The notes: a model not told the origin generated them from the letters alone. 8,636 nt of DNA from Vulcanimicrobiota bacterium (GCA_030040695.1 JASHTE010000228.1:1-8636), one strand, 5' to 3'. Positions 1 to 7,240 are shown, counted from the stretch's first letter. Numbers and translations are program-made.

Positions 1-720
1 GTCGAGCACGATCGTCGGAAACGGAATCACGTGCTCCGGTGGAAGGAGTGCTGCGGAGGGATTCGCCGCGATCTCCTCGAGCGTGAGCGCTTCGGCAAGC
101 ACGAAAGGACCGGAGGCTTCACGTAACAGTGCGCCGAGATGCGCTGGAACGCCGATCGCCGTGCCGAGATCCGCGAAGAGCGTGCGCACGTACGTACCCT
201 CGCTGCACGTCACGCGCAGCCTGGCCATTGCCGGTTCAGTGCCGAGTACGGTGATCGAATAGATCGTCACGCCGCGTGCGCGCCGCTCCACCTGCTTTCC
301 CTCGCGGGCAAGCTCGTAGAGGCGGCGCCCTTCGTAATGGAGCGCCGAGTGCATCGGTGGTATTTGCTCCACCCGCCCCAGAAAGGCGGGGATCGCCTCG
401 CTCAGCCGGCGCTCCCAATCAGCGGGAACCTCGCCGCTTGCGATCGTTTCACCGAGCGCGTCCTGCGTCGACGTCGCGCGCCCGAGCACGAGGAGCCCAG
501 CGTACGCTTTGCGTTGATCGGTGAGGAGGGGAATCAATCGTGTCGCTTTGCCGATTGCGACAGGCAACACGCCCGCGGCCTGCGGGTCGAGCGTGCCGAG
601 ATGCCCCGCAGCGACACGGCGATCGCCCGTATACACGCCGTAGATACGACGAACGCGCGCAAGCATTTGCGCCGATGTCGGCCCTGCCGGCTTGAAGACG
701 TTTACGAAACCAAGCGTTAT
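1..720 (-). CDS. truB: tRNA pseudouridine-55 synthase TruB (3' end outside window)
   Basis: TruB isomerises U55 in the T-loop of tRNAs to pseudouridine in the cytoplasm. About 240 residues read without a stop to the left edge, where the gene is cut; the family is usually about 290-310 aa, so the C-terminal part (often PUA-like) is missing. Family landmarks are clear: GFVNVFKPAGPTSAQ at the N-terminus, the catalytic-Asp loop GHLGTLDPQAAGVLP, IPPMHSALHYEGRRLYELA, and the SEGTYVRTLFADLG motif. The start is a problem. Between the in-frame TGA at 754-756 and the conserved N-terminus there is no ATG, GTG or TTG. I placed the start at ATA (718-720), 4 nt after a GGGGTGA. Automatic callers would probably choose ATG at 664-666, which would cut off the conserved KPAG segment. 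The gene lies downstream of nrnA, separated by the 70-bp tandem repeats. Function is very confident; the start is not. Confidence 0.93.
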   Translation of the reverse strand, partial: MTLGFVNVFKPAGPTSAQMLARVRRIYGVYTGDRRVAAGHLGTLDPQAAGVLPVAIGKATRLIPLLTDQRKAYAGLLVLGRATSTQDALGETIASGEVPADWERRLSEAIPAFLGRVEQIPPMHSALHYEGRRLYELAREGKQVERRARGVTIYSITVLGTEPAMARLRVTCSEGTYVRTLFADLGTAIGVPAHLGALLREASGPFVLAEALTLEEIAANPSAALLPPEHVIPFPTIVLD

Positions 721-750
721 ATCGTCACCCCGAACGAGCGCATACCATTC

Positions 751-960
751 TTGTCATCCTGAGCGCAGCGAGCGTTAGCGAGCGGAGTCGAAGGACCACT
801 ACAACCCTTGAGCAACGAGCTTGTCATCCTGAGCGCAGCGAGCGCTAGCGAGCGGAGTCGAAGGACCACTACAAACCTTGAGCAACGAGCTTGTCATCCT
901 GAGCGCAGCGAGCGTTGGCGAGCGAAGTCGAAGGACCACTACAAACCTTGAGCAACGAGA
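751..960. repeat. Three tandem copies of a 70-bp GTCATCC-type unit
   Basis: Exact 70-bp period: 751-820, 821-890, 891-960. Copies differ at only five unit positions (25, 27, 35, 55, 70). Each begins TTGTCATCCTGAGCGCAGCG, continues through GAGTCGAAGGACC and ends CTTGAGCAACGAG. The GTCATCCTGAGCG...GTCGAAGGACC core resembles a dispersed palindromic element that I recall as common in GC-rich soil and metagenomic bacteria; TCCT and AGGA at its ends can pair imperfectly. The last 22 bp of copy 3 encode the final six codons and the stop of nrnA, and copies 1 and 2 carry the same coding tail. The array therefore looks like a tandem duplication of gene end plus repeat element. Copy 1 abuts the start of truB. 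Confidence 0.93.
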
Positions 961-1919
961 GCGGCATCAACCGCTGCTATAGCTTCTGCTAAAGAACCTC
1001 CAAAATCCAATCCGGAGGCACGGAAGTGTCCTCCGCCGCCGAGGCTCGCGGCCGCGGCCTGCACGCTGACGCGTCCGCTCGAGCGGAGGCTCACACGTAG
1101 CTCGCCGCCATACGCTTTGAAGAGCGCGGCGACCTCGACGCCCTCTTGCCCGAGGAGCACATTGACGACGTCCTCGGTGTCCTCGCCATCGGCGCCGCAT
1201 GCGGCAAGCATCGCATCGTCGACGTACGACCAACAGTAGCGCCCGTCGTGTCCGAACTCCATTCCGTCAATGATACGTCCGAGCAGTTTCGTCGCAGCGA
1301 CGCGCTTGTTCGAGAAGATCTCGCGCGTGATGCGCTCCTTGTCGGCGCCCATTCGCATCAGCTCCGCGGCGGTCTCCAGCGCCTCCGGCGTCGTGTTCGA
1401 GTGCATGAGTCCGCCGGTATCGGTCATGATCGTCGTCAGCACGCAGGTCGCGATGTCGGCATCGATTTCGACACTCAGTGCGCGCAGCAGGTGCATCACA
1501 CACGTTCCCGTCGAGCACTCCTTCGGCAGCACGTAATTCCACGCGCCGAAGAGCGTATTGCCGAGATGGTGATCGATTTCGAGGATGTTCTCTCGGGTAA
1601 TCTGCGCAACCGCCGGGCCCGCGCGCCCGCGATCGCTCATGTCGCAGAACACGTAGAGCGTCTGCGGCGGAAGATCGGCCGGAATTGCGCGCGAGACGCG
1701 TTGCGCGCTGGGAAGGAAGCGCAACGTTCGTGGTACCGCATCTTGCTGATAGTACGCGACCCGCTTCCCGAGCTTCTCGAGTGCGAGACCGAGCGCAAGG
1801 CCCGCGCCGAGCGTGTCGCCGTCGGGCTTCACATGGCTCACCATCACGAAAGCCGGACGCCGCCGCAGCTCGTCGACGACCTCCTCGGTCGTCGAAATGC
1901 CCTCGCGTTCCTCGATCAT
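939..1919 (-). CDS. nrnA: DHH/DHHA1 phosphoesterase, NrnA-type nanoRNase / pAp phosphatase
   Basis: The 326-aa product is close to the usual 310-340 aa of NrnA. In this family the enzyme removes nucleotides from 2-5 nt RNAs and dephosphorylates pAp to AMP, using two Mn2+ ions in the cytoplasm. Metal-site motifs are in order: SHVKPDGDTLGAG (28-40), CDMSD (92-96), the DHH signature EIDHH (114-118) and TDTGG (166-170). The DHHA1 substrate-binding motif GGGGHFRASG is at 294-303. The ATG (1917-1919) overlaps the rbfA stop as ATGA, which implies translational coupling. The frame stays open upstream to a TTG at 2144, but that part is rbfA in another frame and unlike the family. nrnA directly after rbfA is a known order (for example in mycobacteria). 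The last six codons (LVAQGL) and the TAG stop lie inside the third 70-bp repeat. A related DHH specificity, such as c-di-AMP or pApA hydrolysis, cannot be excluded. Confidence 0.92.
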   Translation of the reverse strand: MIEEREGISTTEEVVDELRRRPAFVMVSHVKPDGDTLGAGLALGLALEKLGKRVAYYQQDAVPRTLRFLPSAQRVSRAIPADLPPQTLYVFCDMSDRGRAGPAVAQITRENILEIDHHLGNTLFGAWNYVLPKECSTGTCVMHLLRALSVEIDADIATCVLTTIMTDTGGLMHSNTTPEALETAAELMRMGADKERITREIFSNKRVAATKLLGRIIDGMEFGHDGRYCWSYVDDAMLAACGADGEDTEDVVNVLLGQEGVEVAALFKAYGGELRVSLRSSGRVSVQAAAASLGGGGHFRASGLDFGGSLAEAIAAVDAALVAQGL

Positions 1920-2281
1920 TCCCCGTGCTCCATGCGACGCCGCTCTGCGTCGGCGCGGAGTTGCTTTGCGAGATCGATCGCACGCTCGGCCGAGCGATCT
2001 TCGATGAAGAGCAGCTGCGGCGTGTGACGCAGGTCGATACGATGTCCAAGTTCGCCGCGAAGAAATCCGGCAGCGTGGTGAAGCGCCTCGAGCGACTGCT
2101 GTGCCTGCTGACGATCGCCGATGAACGAGACGAAAACCTTGCACTGCCGCAAGTCGTCACTCACTTCCGCGCGCGTCACCGTCACGAAGCCGAGCCGCGG
2201 GTCTTTCAGCTCTTGTGTCACGAGCATGCCGAGAACGCGCTGCACTTCGTGATCGATCCGCGCGATACGCTGCGGTTTCAT
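1916..2281 (-). CDS. rbfA: 30S ribosome-binding factor A
   Basis: RbfA is a small KH-fold protein that binds immature 30S subunits and promotes late 16S rRNA 5'-end maturation, and is linked to cold adaptation. The chosen start gives 121 aa, typical of the family. Visible landmarks are the N-terminal helix with RIARIDHEVQRVL, ELKDPRLGFVTVT (24-36), DLRQCKVFVSF (43-53), the AxG helix-kink-helix at A70-A71-G72 and GELGHRIDLRHTPQL (76-90). I chose ATG 2279-2281 because GGCGGAG lies 10 nt upstream and the protein then begins MKPQR, like other RbfA. An alternative TTG at 2312-2314 would add 11 residues and shorten the gap after infB to 6 nt. The 3' end overlaps nrnA by 4 nt. Confidence 0.95.
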   Translation of the reverse strand: MKPQRIARIDHEVQRVLGMLVTQELKDPRLGFVTVTRAEVSDDLRQCKVFVSFIGDRQQAQQSLEALHHAAGFLRGELGHRIDLRHTPQLLFIEDRSAERAIDLAKQLRADAERRRMEHGE

Positions 2282-2320
2282 TTCGAAGGCGCTCCGCCCC
2301 AGGCTCCGCGCCAAACCAGC

Positions 2321-4816
2321 CTACGCACGAGCGAGCTCCGGAGCGACGAGTTCCTTCGCGTAGGCTTCGATCACGTCGCCCTCTTTCAGGTCTTGGAATC
2401 GCGCGATTTGGACGCCGCACTCGAAGCCTTCGGAGACCTCGCGCACATCCTCTTTGAAGCGCCGCAGCGATTCGATCTCGCCGTCGAAGACGACCGTGCC
2501 GTCGCGCACGATGCGTACCTTTGCGTTGCGCGTGAGCTTCCCGCTCTTCACGTAACAGCCGACGATCGTTCCCACTCTGCTCACCTTGAAGACCTGGCGC
2601 ACCTCCGCGGTACCGAGCGCGACCTCACGCTCGACCGGCGCGAGCATGCCGCGCATCGCCTTCTTGAGGTCGTCCTCGATCTCGTAGATCACCTGATAGA
2701 AGCGCAAATCGACGCCGTCTTGCTGCGCGAGACGCCTCGCGGTCTCGTCGGGACGGATGTTGAACCCGATGAGCACCGCGCCCGAGGCGCTCGCGAGGTT
2801 CACGTCGTTCGGGCTGATCGCACCGACACCGCCGTGTATGACGCGAATCTCCACCTCATCGTTCGAGAGCGACTCCATGCGCGCACGCAGTGCCTCGACC
2901 GATCCTTGTCCGTCCGCTTTGATGATGAGGTTGAGGACCTTGCGTCCCTCGGCCGGCATCATCGACATGAACGTCTCGAGCGAAACCTTCTGCGAGCTCG
3001 TCGCCGCGATGCGCACGTCGCGTCGCCGCGATTGCCGCTTCTCTGCCGCTTCGCGTGCGACGCGCTCGTCGCTCACGACCATGAGCGTGTCGCCCGCGGC
3101 GGGAACGTCGGAGAGCCCCATCAGCGAGACCGGGATCGAGGGGCCCGCCTTCTTCACTTGCCGTCCGGTGTCGTCGATGAGCGCGCGCACGCGGCCGTAC
3201 GTGCCGCCCGCAACGGCGATGTCACTGACGCGCAGGGTGCCGTTCTGCACGAGCACGGTCGCAACTGCGCCGCGCCCGCGATCGAGCGACGACTCGATGA
3301 CGACGCCGGTCGCGCGACGATGCGGATTCGCTCGCAGCTCGCGAATGTCGGCTTCGAGCAAGACGGTCTCGAGCAGCTTATCGATGCCGTCGCCGGTCTT
3401 CGCAGAGACCGGCACGCACTCGACGTTGCCGCCCCAGTCGACCGGTTGCAATCCCTCTTCGGCCAGTTGCTGCTTCACGCGCTCCGGCTGCGCGTCGGGC
3501 CTGTCCATCTTGTTGATCGCAACGACGATCGGCACGTTGGCGGCGCGTACGTGGCTGATCGCCTCTTTCGTTTGCGGCATCACGCCGTCGTCGGCGGCGA
3601 CGACGAGAACCGCGACATCCGTCACCTTCGCGCCGCGCGCGCGCATCGCGGTGAACGCTTCGTGACCGGGCGTGTCGATGAAGGTGATCTTGCGATCGCC
3701 CTGCTCCACCGTGTACGCGCCGATTTTCTGCGTGATTCCGCCCGCTTCGCCCGCCGCGACGTTCGCTTGCCGAATCTTGTCGAGCAGTGAGGTCTTGCCG
3801 TGGTCGACGTGGCCGAGCACCGTAACGACCGGCGGACGCGGCACCATCATCTCGGGCCGGTCCTCCTCTTGCTCTACCGTTACTTCCTCACCGGCCTCTT
3901 TGACGACCGCGTTGAAGCCGAACTTCTTCGCGACCGCAATCGCGACATCGCTTGGAATATTTTGATTGATCGTCGCCATCGTGCCCATCTTGATGAGCTC
4001 GGCGATCACGTCTTTTGCGGGAACGATCATCGAGGTTGCGAGCTCTTGCACCGTCAAGAGATCGGGAATCTCGATTGTCTCGAGACGCCGTTCGGGAGCG
4101 CGCGCTGCGGCCGCTTTCTTCTTCCGTTGCAGCTCCTTCTCGAGCAGCATCTCCGTCTCGCGATCGCGCTTCGCCGCGATTTTATCTTCACGAGAGCGCG
4201 TGCGCTCGCCGGGACGCGCTGCTCCCGAAGACGGCGCCGGCGTCTCCGTACCGCTGGGTTGTTCTATCGGACGCGCGAGCGGGCGGAAGGGACCATTGCC
4301 CGCCGGACGCCGCGCGGGCATGGGACGGGGGCCAACGGGGCCGCGTGCCGGCTGCCCCGGTGCAGCCTGTCCCGGACGCGGCGCGACGCCCGGACGTGGC
4401 GCGATGCCGGGTCGCGCCTGAGGCGCCGGGCGCGGTGCCGCTTGCTGCGGAGGCGGAGTTGGTTTCGCCACCGAGGGCTGCCCAGAGGGAACGGGGCGTA
4501 GACGCGGCACCGGCGGCTCTGCCGGGCGCGGGCCTGCGGGGCGCGGTTGCGCGGGCGCTTTCGCCGGCGCGCTCGCCGATGCCGAAGGGGTCGCCTTGGG
4601 AGCGGACGCTTTCTTTGCCGCCGCACCGCCGTTGCCGGCGGCAGGCTTGAGCAGCACGCTACGAACGAGGTCTGCGATCTGATCGGGAACGACGCTCAAC
4701 TGGTTCTTCGCTTCGAAGACCCCACCTAAGCGCCCGTTGAAGAGCTCGATCAGTTCTTTCGACGTGAGCCCGACCTCTTTGGCGAGCTCGAAAATCCGTA
4801 CGTTTCCTTTTGCCAA
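2321..4816 (-). CDS. infB: Translation initiation factor IF-2
   Basis: IF-2 is the GTPase that delivers initiator fMet-tRNA to the 30S subunit and promotes 50S joining. At 831 aa it is full length. Domains: IF2_N at 1-55; a Pro/Ala/Arg-rich linker at about 58-205 with PRPG-type repeats; a charged, probably helical stretch at about 205-245; a second IF2_N-like segment at about 250-305; the GTPase domain with G1 GHVDHGKT (335-342), G2 GGITQ (359-363), G3 DTPGHE (381-386), G4 NKMD (435-438) and G5 SAK (471-473); then domains II, III ([11 protein letters not shown], 633-643) and IV ([19 protein letters not shown], 738-756), the last being the fMet-tRNA-binding part. The start is TTG (4814-4816): a TGA sits two codons upstream and the protein then begins [14 protein letters not shown] as expected. 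The Shine-Dalgarno sequence before it is weak. It follows ylxR after a 125-bp gap without the ylxQ gene seen in Firmicutes. Confidence 0.97.
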   Translation of the reverse strand: MAKGNVRIFELAKEVGLTSKELIELFNGRLGGVFEAKNQLSVVPDQIADLVRSVLLKPAAGNGGAAAKKASAPKATPSASASAPAKAPAQPRPAGPRPAEPPVPRLRPVPSGQPSVAKPTPPPQQAAPRPAPQARPGIAPRPGVAPRPGQAAPGQPARGPVGPRPMPARRPAGNGPFRPLARPIEQPSGTETPAPSSGAARPGERTRSREDKIAAKRDRETEMLLEKELQRKKKAAAARAPERRLETIEIPDLLTVQELATSMIVPAKDVIAELIKMGTMATINQNIPSDVAIAVAKKFGFNAVVKEAGEEVTVEQEEDRPEMMVPRPPVVTVLGHVDHGKTSLLDKIRQANVAAGEAGGITQKIGAYTVEQGDRKITFIDTPGHEAFTAMRARGAKVTDVAVLVVAADDGVMPQTKEAISHVRAANVPIVVAINKMDRPDAQPERVKQQLAEEGLQPVDWGGNVECVPVSAKTGDGIDKLLETVLLEADIRELRANPHRRATGVVIESSLDRGRGAVATVLVQNGTLRVSDIAVAGGTYGRVRALIDDTGRQVKKAGPSIPVSLMGLSDVPAAGDTLMVVSDERVAREAAEKRQSRRRDVRIAATSSQKVSLETFMSMMPAEGRKVLNLIIKADGQGSVEALRARMESLSNDEVEIRVIHGGVGAISPNDVNLASASGAVLIGFNIRPDETARRLAQQDGVDLRFYQVIYEIEDDLKKAMRGMLAPVEREVALGTAEVRQVFKVSRVGTIVGCYVKSGKLTRNAKVRIVRDGTVVFDGEIESLRRFKEDVREVSEGFECGVQIARFQDLKEGDVIEAYAKELVAPELARA

Positions 4817-4941
4817 GTCTCACACTTCGATGCGCCGTGCACACCGAAGGCCCCAAGTCGTTGGAAGGCGCCGAGACCTCCCAGCGACCCGGGTGGACTC
4901 TGCCTCTATGCTATACGCACGCGCGTTGATGCGCTGTTGCG
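4817..4941 (-). other. 125-bp gap between ylxR and infB, probably untranslated leader
   Basis: This is the only sizeable gap in the rimP-rbfA part of the operon. No open frame with a ribosome site and family resemblance is visible, so no ylxQ (L7Ae-like) gene is present. On the minus strand it holds a short inverted repeat (GCGC-AACA-GCGC, 4931-4942) over the ylxR stop and an AT-rich TATAGCAT (4908-4915) resembling a -10 box, but no acceptable -35 box 16-18 nt upstream. It may act as the infB 5' leader. Confidence 0.4.
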
Positions 4942-5241
4942 CTAATCATGGTCATTCATAACGTTTGAACCATACCAAGACCCGTATTCTGCGGCCGCGG
5001 ATGCGAGCCCCGGGTAGCGCCGATTCTTTCTCGCCGCCTCGGCACAGGCCGAAGAGCAGAGGTACACGCCGCGTCCGGAGCTGCGCCGCCGGTTCGGCAC
5101 GTCCGCGTGCCAGCCTTCGGCGCTGCGAACGAAGCGCGCGAGCCGCACCTGCGGCAGGCGCCTGCGGCAGCCGACGCACTGCCGCAGCGGAATGTGTCGC
5201 CCGCTACTCGCTGCCGAGACGCTCGCGACGGAACTCCTCAA
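4942..5241 (-). CDS. ylxR: YlxR-family RNA-binding protein (DUF448)
   Basis: YlxR is a small basic protein encoded between nusA and infB in many bacteria. Homologues have been linked to RNase P modulation (RnpM) and gene regulation. From the chosen start the product is 99 aa. It contains the family's RHIPLRQCVGCR block (15-26), an arginine-rich middle, and GRGVYLC (56-62) followed by C66. C22, C25, C62 and C66 form two Cys pairs. The start is uncertain: no ATG or GTG precedes the conserved block. TTG at 5239-5241 (chosen) overlaps nusA by 38 nt; TTG at 5269-5271 would give 109 aa and a 68-nt overlap. A GAGGAG begins right at the chosen TTG, so an unusual start just downstream of it is also possible. 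Confident on family, weak on start. Confidence 0.88.
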   Translation of the reverse strand: MRSSVASVSAASSGRHIPLRQCVGCRRRLPQVRLARFVRSAEGWHADVPNRRRSSGRGVYLCSSACAEAARKNRRYPGLASAAAEYGSWYGSNVMNDHD

Positions 5242-6400
5242 GTTTTCGGATGAGCTCGGCGTCGGCCGCAACCTCCTCTTCTTCGGCCTCTTCTTCCACC
5301 ACCGGAGGAGGCGCCGTTTCGACCCCGCGTGCCGCGCGTTCGGCGACGTAACGTTCGCGCGTCGCCTCGGCCTCGGTCTCGCTCGTGATATCGAGGCGCC
5401 ATCCGGTCAGCCGTGCCGCGAGACGCACGTTCTGCCCGTCGCGCCCGATCGCGAGCGAGAGCTGATAATCGGGAACGGTGACGAGTCCGACGCCGTCCTC
5501 CTCGAAGAGCTCGACCGAGATCACCTTCGCCGGAGCGAGTGCGTTCATGATGAAGTTCGGCATCTCAGGCGCCCACGGAATAATGTCGATTTTCTCGCCG
5601 CGCAAGTTATCGGAAACATTCGCAATGCGGCTCGACTTCGGCCCGAGGCACGCGCCGATCGGATCGACTTCAGGACGATGGCTGCGCACCGCGACCTTCG
5701 AGCGCACGCCCGGCTCACGCGCGAGCGCCATGATCTCGACGACGCCGTTGGCGAGCTCGGGAACCTCGAGCTCGAGTAACCGTTGCACGAGCCCCTCGGC
5801 GGTGCGCGAGAGCACGACCTGCGGCCCCTTCGGCGATTTGCGCACGTCGAGCACGTACGCGCGAATGAAGTCGCCGATGCGAAAGACTTCGCCCGGTACT
5901 TGTTCGCTGAGCGGAAGGATCGCCTCGTCGCGCCCCTCGAGCAAGACGTACATGTTGCGCTGCTCGTAGCGCTGCACCGTTCCGGTGACGAGGTCGTTCA
6001 GCTTGCGCGTGTACTTGTTGTACACGGTGTCGCGCTCCGCCTCACGAATTCTCTGGACGATGACTTGCTTCGCCGTCTGTGCGGCGATCCGCCCGAAGTC
6101 TTTCGGTTTCACCTCTTCGTCGTAGAAGTCGCCGACCTGGTACGGCACGCCGGCTTTCTGCAACGAAATCTCGAGTTTGGGATCTTCCACGTTCTCCACG
6201 ACCGTGCGGCGGTGGTAGACCTTGTACTCGCCCGTCTGACGATCGACGATCACGATCGCGTTCGCCTCGCTGCCGTAGTGCCGCTTGTAGGCCGTCAAGA
6301 GCGCAGCTTCAAGGCCCTCGAGAAGCATCTCGAAGGAGATGTTGCGTTCGTTTGCGATCGACTGCAGGACGTCGATCAATCGTTCGTCAGTTGCTTGCAC
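5204..6400 (-). CDS. nusA: Transcription termination/antitermination factor NusA
   Basis: NusA binds RNA polymerase and nascent RNA and tunes pausing, termination and antitermination. From GTG 6398-6400 the product is 398 aa. Domains: RNAP-binding N-terminal domain (about 1-133, with FEMLLEGLEAALLTAYKR at 23-40); S1 domain (about 137-200, LVTGTVQRYEQRNMYVLLEG); KH1 (about 235-285, DPIGACLGPKSSRIANV...EKIDIIPW); KH2 (about 300-345, LSLAIGRDGQNVRLAARLTG); then an acidic tail rich in Glu (367-376) ending LIRKLEEFRRERLGSE. The two acidic repeats of enterobacterial NusA are absent. The KH1 GxxG loop reads GPKS, with the second Gly replaced, while KH2 keeps GRDG. I chose GTG because AAAGG lies 8 nt upstream and the protein starts at the usual point; an in-frame ATG at 6506-6508 would read 36 residues through the rimP gene. 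It overlaps rimP by 14 nt. Confidence 0.97.
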   Translation of the reverse strand: MQATDERLIDVLQSIANERNISFEMLLEGLEAALLTAYKRHYGSEANAIVIVDRQTGEYKVYHRRTVVENVEDPKLEISLQKAGVPYQVGDFYDEEVKPKDFGRIAAQTAKQVIVQRIREAERDTVYNKYTRKLNDLVTGTVQRYEQRNMYVLLEGRDEAILPLSEQVPGEVFRIGDFIRAYVLDVRKSPKGPQVVLSRTAEGLVQRLLELEVPELANGVVEIMALAREPGVRSKVAVRSHRPEVDPIGACLGPKSSRIANVSDNLRGEKIDIIPWAPEMPNFIMNALAPAKVISVELFEEDGVGLVTVPDYQLSLAIGRDGQNVRLAARLTGWRLDITSETEAEATRERYVAERAARGVETAPPPVVEEEAEEEEVAADAELIRKLEEFRRERLGSE

Positions 6401-6905
6401 CGTGGATACCTTTCCGTTCCCGTTTTTCTCGCCGAAGATCGGCACGGGGATCGAACTCGAGATGCGCCGATTTAATGGTTGCCATCGGCAGCGGCAGCTC
6501 GCGCGCACCGATCTCGAGGAGCACGTTCTCGCCGCGCAGACCGCGTAATACGCCGCGATGCGTCTTCGCGCCGTCGATGAGCAGCGACGTTACGACGCGC
6601 GCTCGCATGCCCTTGAAGCGCTCGTAGTCACTCGGCTTCAGCAGCGGGCGTTCGAGCCCGGCCGATTCAACCTCCAGTTCGTACGGCGTCGCGAGGCCCT
6701 CGAGACTTGCGTTGATGCGGGCTGCGATGCGCTCGCAGAGCACGAGATCGGCGCCGCCGGGCCGATCGATCGTCACCGAAAGCGTAACCGAGCCGTGTCG
6801 CGGATGCGCCGCGTGCTGGAGAATCTCCACTTCGGGAAAGGCGCCGTCGTGCGCGATCGCTTCCAGCGCGCGCTCGAATGCACTCTCCAGCTCTCCGTCC
6901 CTCAT
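6387..6905 (-). CDS. rimP: Ribosome maturation factor RimP
   Basis: RimP binds free 30S subunits early in assembly and helps S12 incorporation and 16S processing. The 172 aa are slightly longer than the common 150-155. The N-terminal alpha/beta domain (about 1-88) carries the hallmark YELEVESAGLERPLL (75-89), a variant of the family YxLEVSSPGLDRPL with Ala for Pro. The C-terminal SH3-like domain (about 92-152) includes GVLRGLRGENVLLEI. A basic tail (RREKRERK, 158-165) follows and accounts for the extra length. ATG 6903-6905 is preceded by two in-frame stops (6912-6914 and 6918-6920) and has only a poor Shine-Dalgarno; the strong AAGGAG lies further up and serves a short leader frame. It is first in the operon, and its stop lies inside nusA. 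Confidence 0.94.
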   Translation of the reverse strand: MRDGELESAFERALEAIAHDGAFPEVEILQHAAHPRHGSVTLSVTIDRPGGADLVLCERIAARINASLEGLATPYELEVESAGLERPLLKPSDYERFKGMRARVVTSLLIDGAKTHRGVLRGLRGENVLLEIGARELPLPMATIKSAHLEFDPRADLRREKRERKGIHGASN

Positions 6906-6917
6906 TCTTATTCAGCT

Positions 6918-6950
6918 CTACAAGAACAGCGAAGCGCGGGACGTGCCCAC
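6918..6950 (-). CDS. Possible 10-codon leader ORF upstream of rimP
   Basis: AGGGAAGGAG (6961-6970) is the best Shine-Dalgarno sequence in the region. Ten nt after it a GTG (6948-6950) opens the frame M-G-T-S-R-A-S-L-F-L, ended by TAG at 6918-6920, 12 nt before the rimP ATG. The frame is the same as rimP's, but TAG and TGA separate them. Translation here could load ribosomes for coupled rimP initiation. The peptide shows no codon run typical of an amino-acid attenuator. It is too short for coding statistics; the ribosome site is the main support. Confidence 0.3.
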   Translation of the reverse strand: MGTSRASLFL

Positions 6951-6965
6951 GCTTTTGGATCTCCT

Positions 6966-6999
6966 TCCCTAAGGATACACAAACAAACGAAGGGCCGCA
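6966..6999 (-). promoter_or_regulatory. Weak promoter candidate for the rimP-nusA-infB operon
   Basis: On the minus strand TTGCGG (-35-like, 6994-6999) and TATCCT (-10-like, 6971-6976) are separated by 17 nt, with matches of 3/6 and 4/6 to the sigma-70 consensus. It sits between the terminator and the rimP leader, where an operon promoter is expected, and its -35 overlaps the terminator stem. Spacing and position are good, sequence match is poor. Confidence 0.3.
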
Positions 7000-7017
7000 A
7001 CCCCATGGGCGCGGCCC
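6978..7017 (-). terminator. Rho-independent terminator upstream of rimP
   Basis: On the minus strand GGGCCGC (7011-7017) pairs with GCGGCCC (6992-6998), and CCCATGGG in the loop can extend the pairing. A T-rich tract TTCGTTTGTTTGTG (6978-6991) follows on the minus strand only, which sets the direction. It ends the transcript of the TonB-like gene or of the structured RNA just upstream, and would insulate or attenuate rimP. Confidence 0.72.
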
Positions 7018-7021
7018 CCGT

Positions 7022-7240
7022 TGGATTTTCTCCGGCGTACGATGCACTACGCGCTACCGGTCACGACCGGCTGACGCAGGGCGCAGATCTCGCGCTCTCT
7101 CTTATGCGCAGGCACCAGGGCCTCGGTGGCCCGGCGGATCTTGCAGCTCCAAGCTGCCCTCCCTTTGTCGCGCCCACTGTACGGGGCGTATCTCAATCCT
7201 ACTGCGGCGCAGGTCAGCCTTCAAGCGGGCAGCGGATGAT
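7022..7240 (-). ncRNA. Candidate structured RNA or 3' UTR between the TonB-like gene and rimP
   Basis: No credible gene lies here. On the minus strand several complementary pairs suggest folded RNA: GGCTGAC (7213-7219) with GTCAGCC (7069-7075) as a closing stem; inside it CGCCC/GGGCG (7184-7188 with 7171-7175), GCAGCT/AGCTGC (7152-7157 with 7143-7148) and AGATC/GATCT (7137-7141 with 7085-7089). CCGGTC/GACCGG (7065-7070 with 7057-7062) forms another hairpin that competes with two bases of the closing stem. The region ends at a Rho-independent terminator. A possible promoter (TTTACG 7263-7268, 18 nt, TAAAAT 7239-7244) lies over the stop of the upstream gene. I saw no match to motifs of tRNA, tmRNA, RNase P RNA, SRP RNA or the common riboswitches. 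It could be a 6S-like sRNA, an operon leader or just a structured 3' UTR. Confidence 0.4.

Noticed and set aside
139..762. Plus-strand open frame of 207 codons over truB
   Set aside because: The minus strand gives an unmistakable TruB throughout; this is its antisense shadow.
751..938. Rho-independent terminator between nrnA and truB
   Set aside because: The repeat units pair imperfectly and no T-run follows on the minus strand.
751..960. CRISPR array
   Set aside because: The units are contiguous 70-bp tandem copies without unique spacers, and there are no cas genes.
2282..2314. rbfA starting at TTG 2314 (132 aa)
   Set aside because: The ATG at 2279-2281 has a better ribosome site and gives the usual RbfA N-terminus; the TTG is kept as an alternative only.
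1685..3790. A 701-codon open frame on the plus strand
   Set aside because: It lies antisense to nrnA, rbfA and infB, is rich in Arg/His/Asp as expected from the complement of GC-rich genes, and resembles no family, while the minus-strand products are textbook proteins.
4908..4936. Internal promoter for infB
   Set aside because: A -10-like TATAGC exists, but positions 16-18 nt upstream are GC-rich without TTGACA resemblance.
7022..7240. tRNA gene (metY equivalent) or known RNase P, SRP, tmRNA or cobalamin riboswitch
   Set aside because: No T-loop GTTCGANTC, no CCA-type acceptor pairing and none of the conserved motifs of those RNAs were found on either strand.
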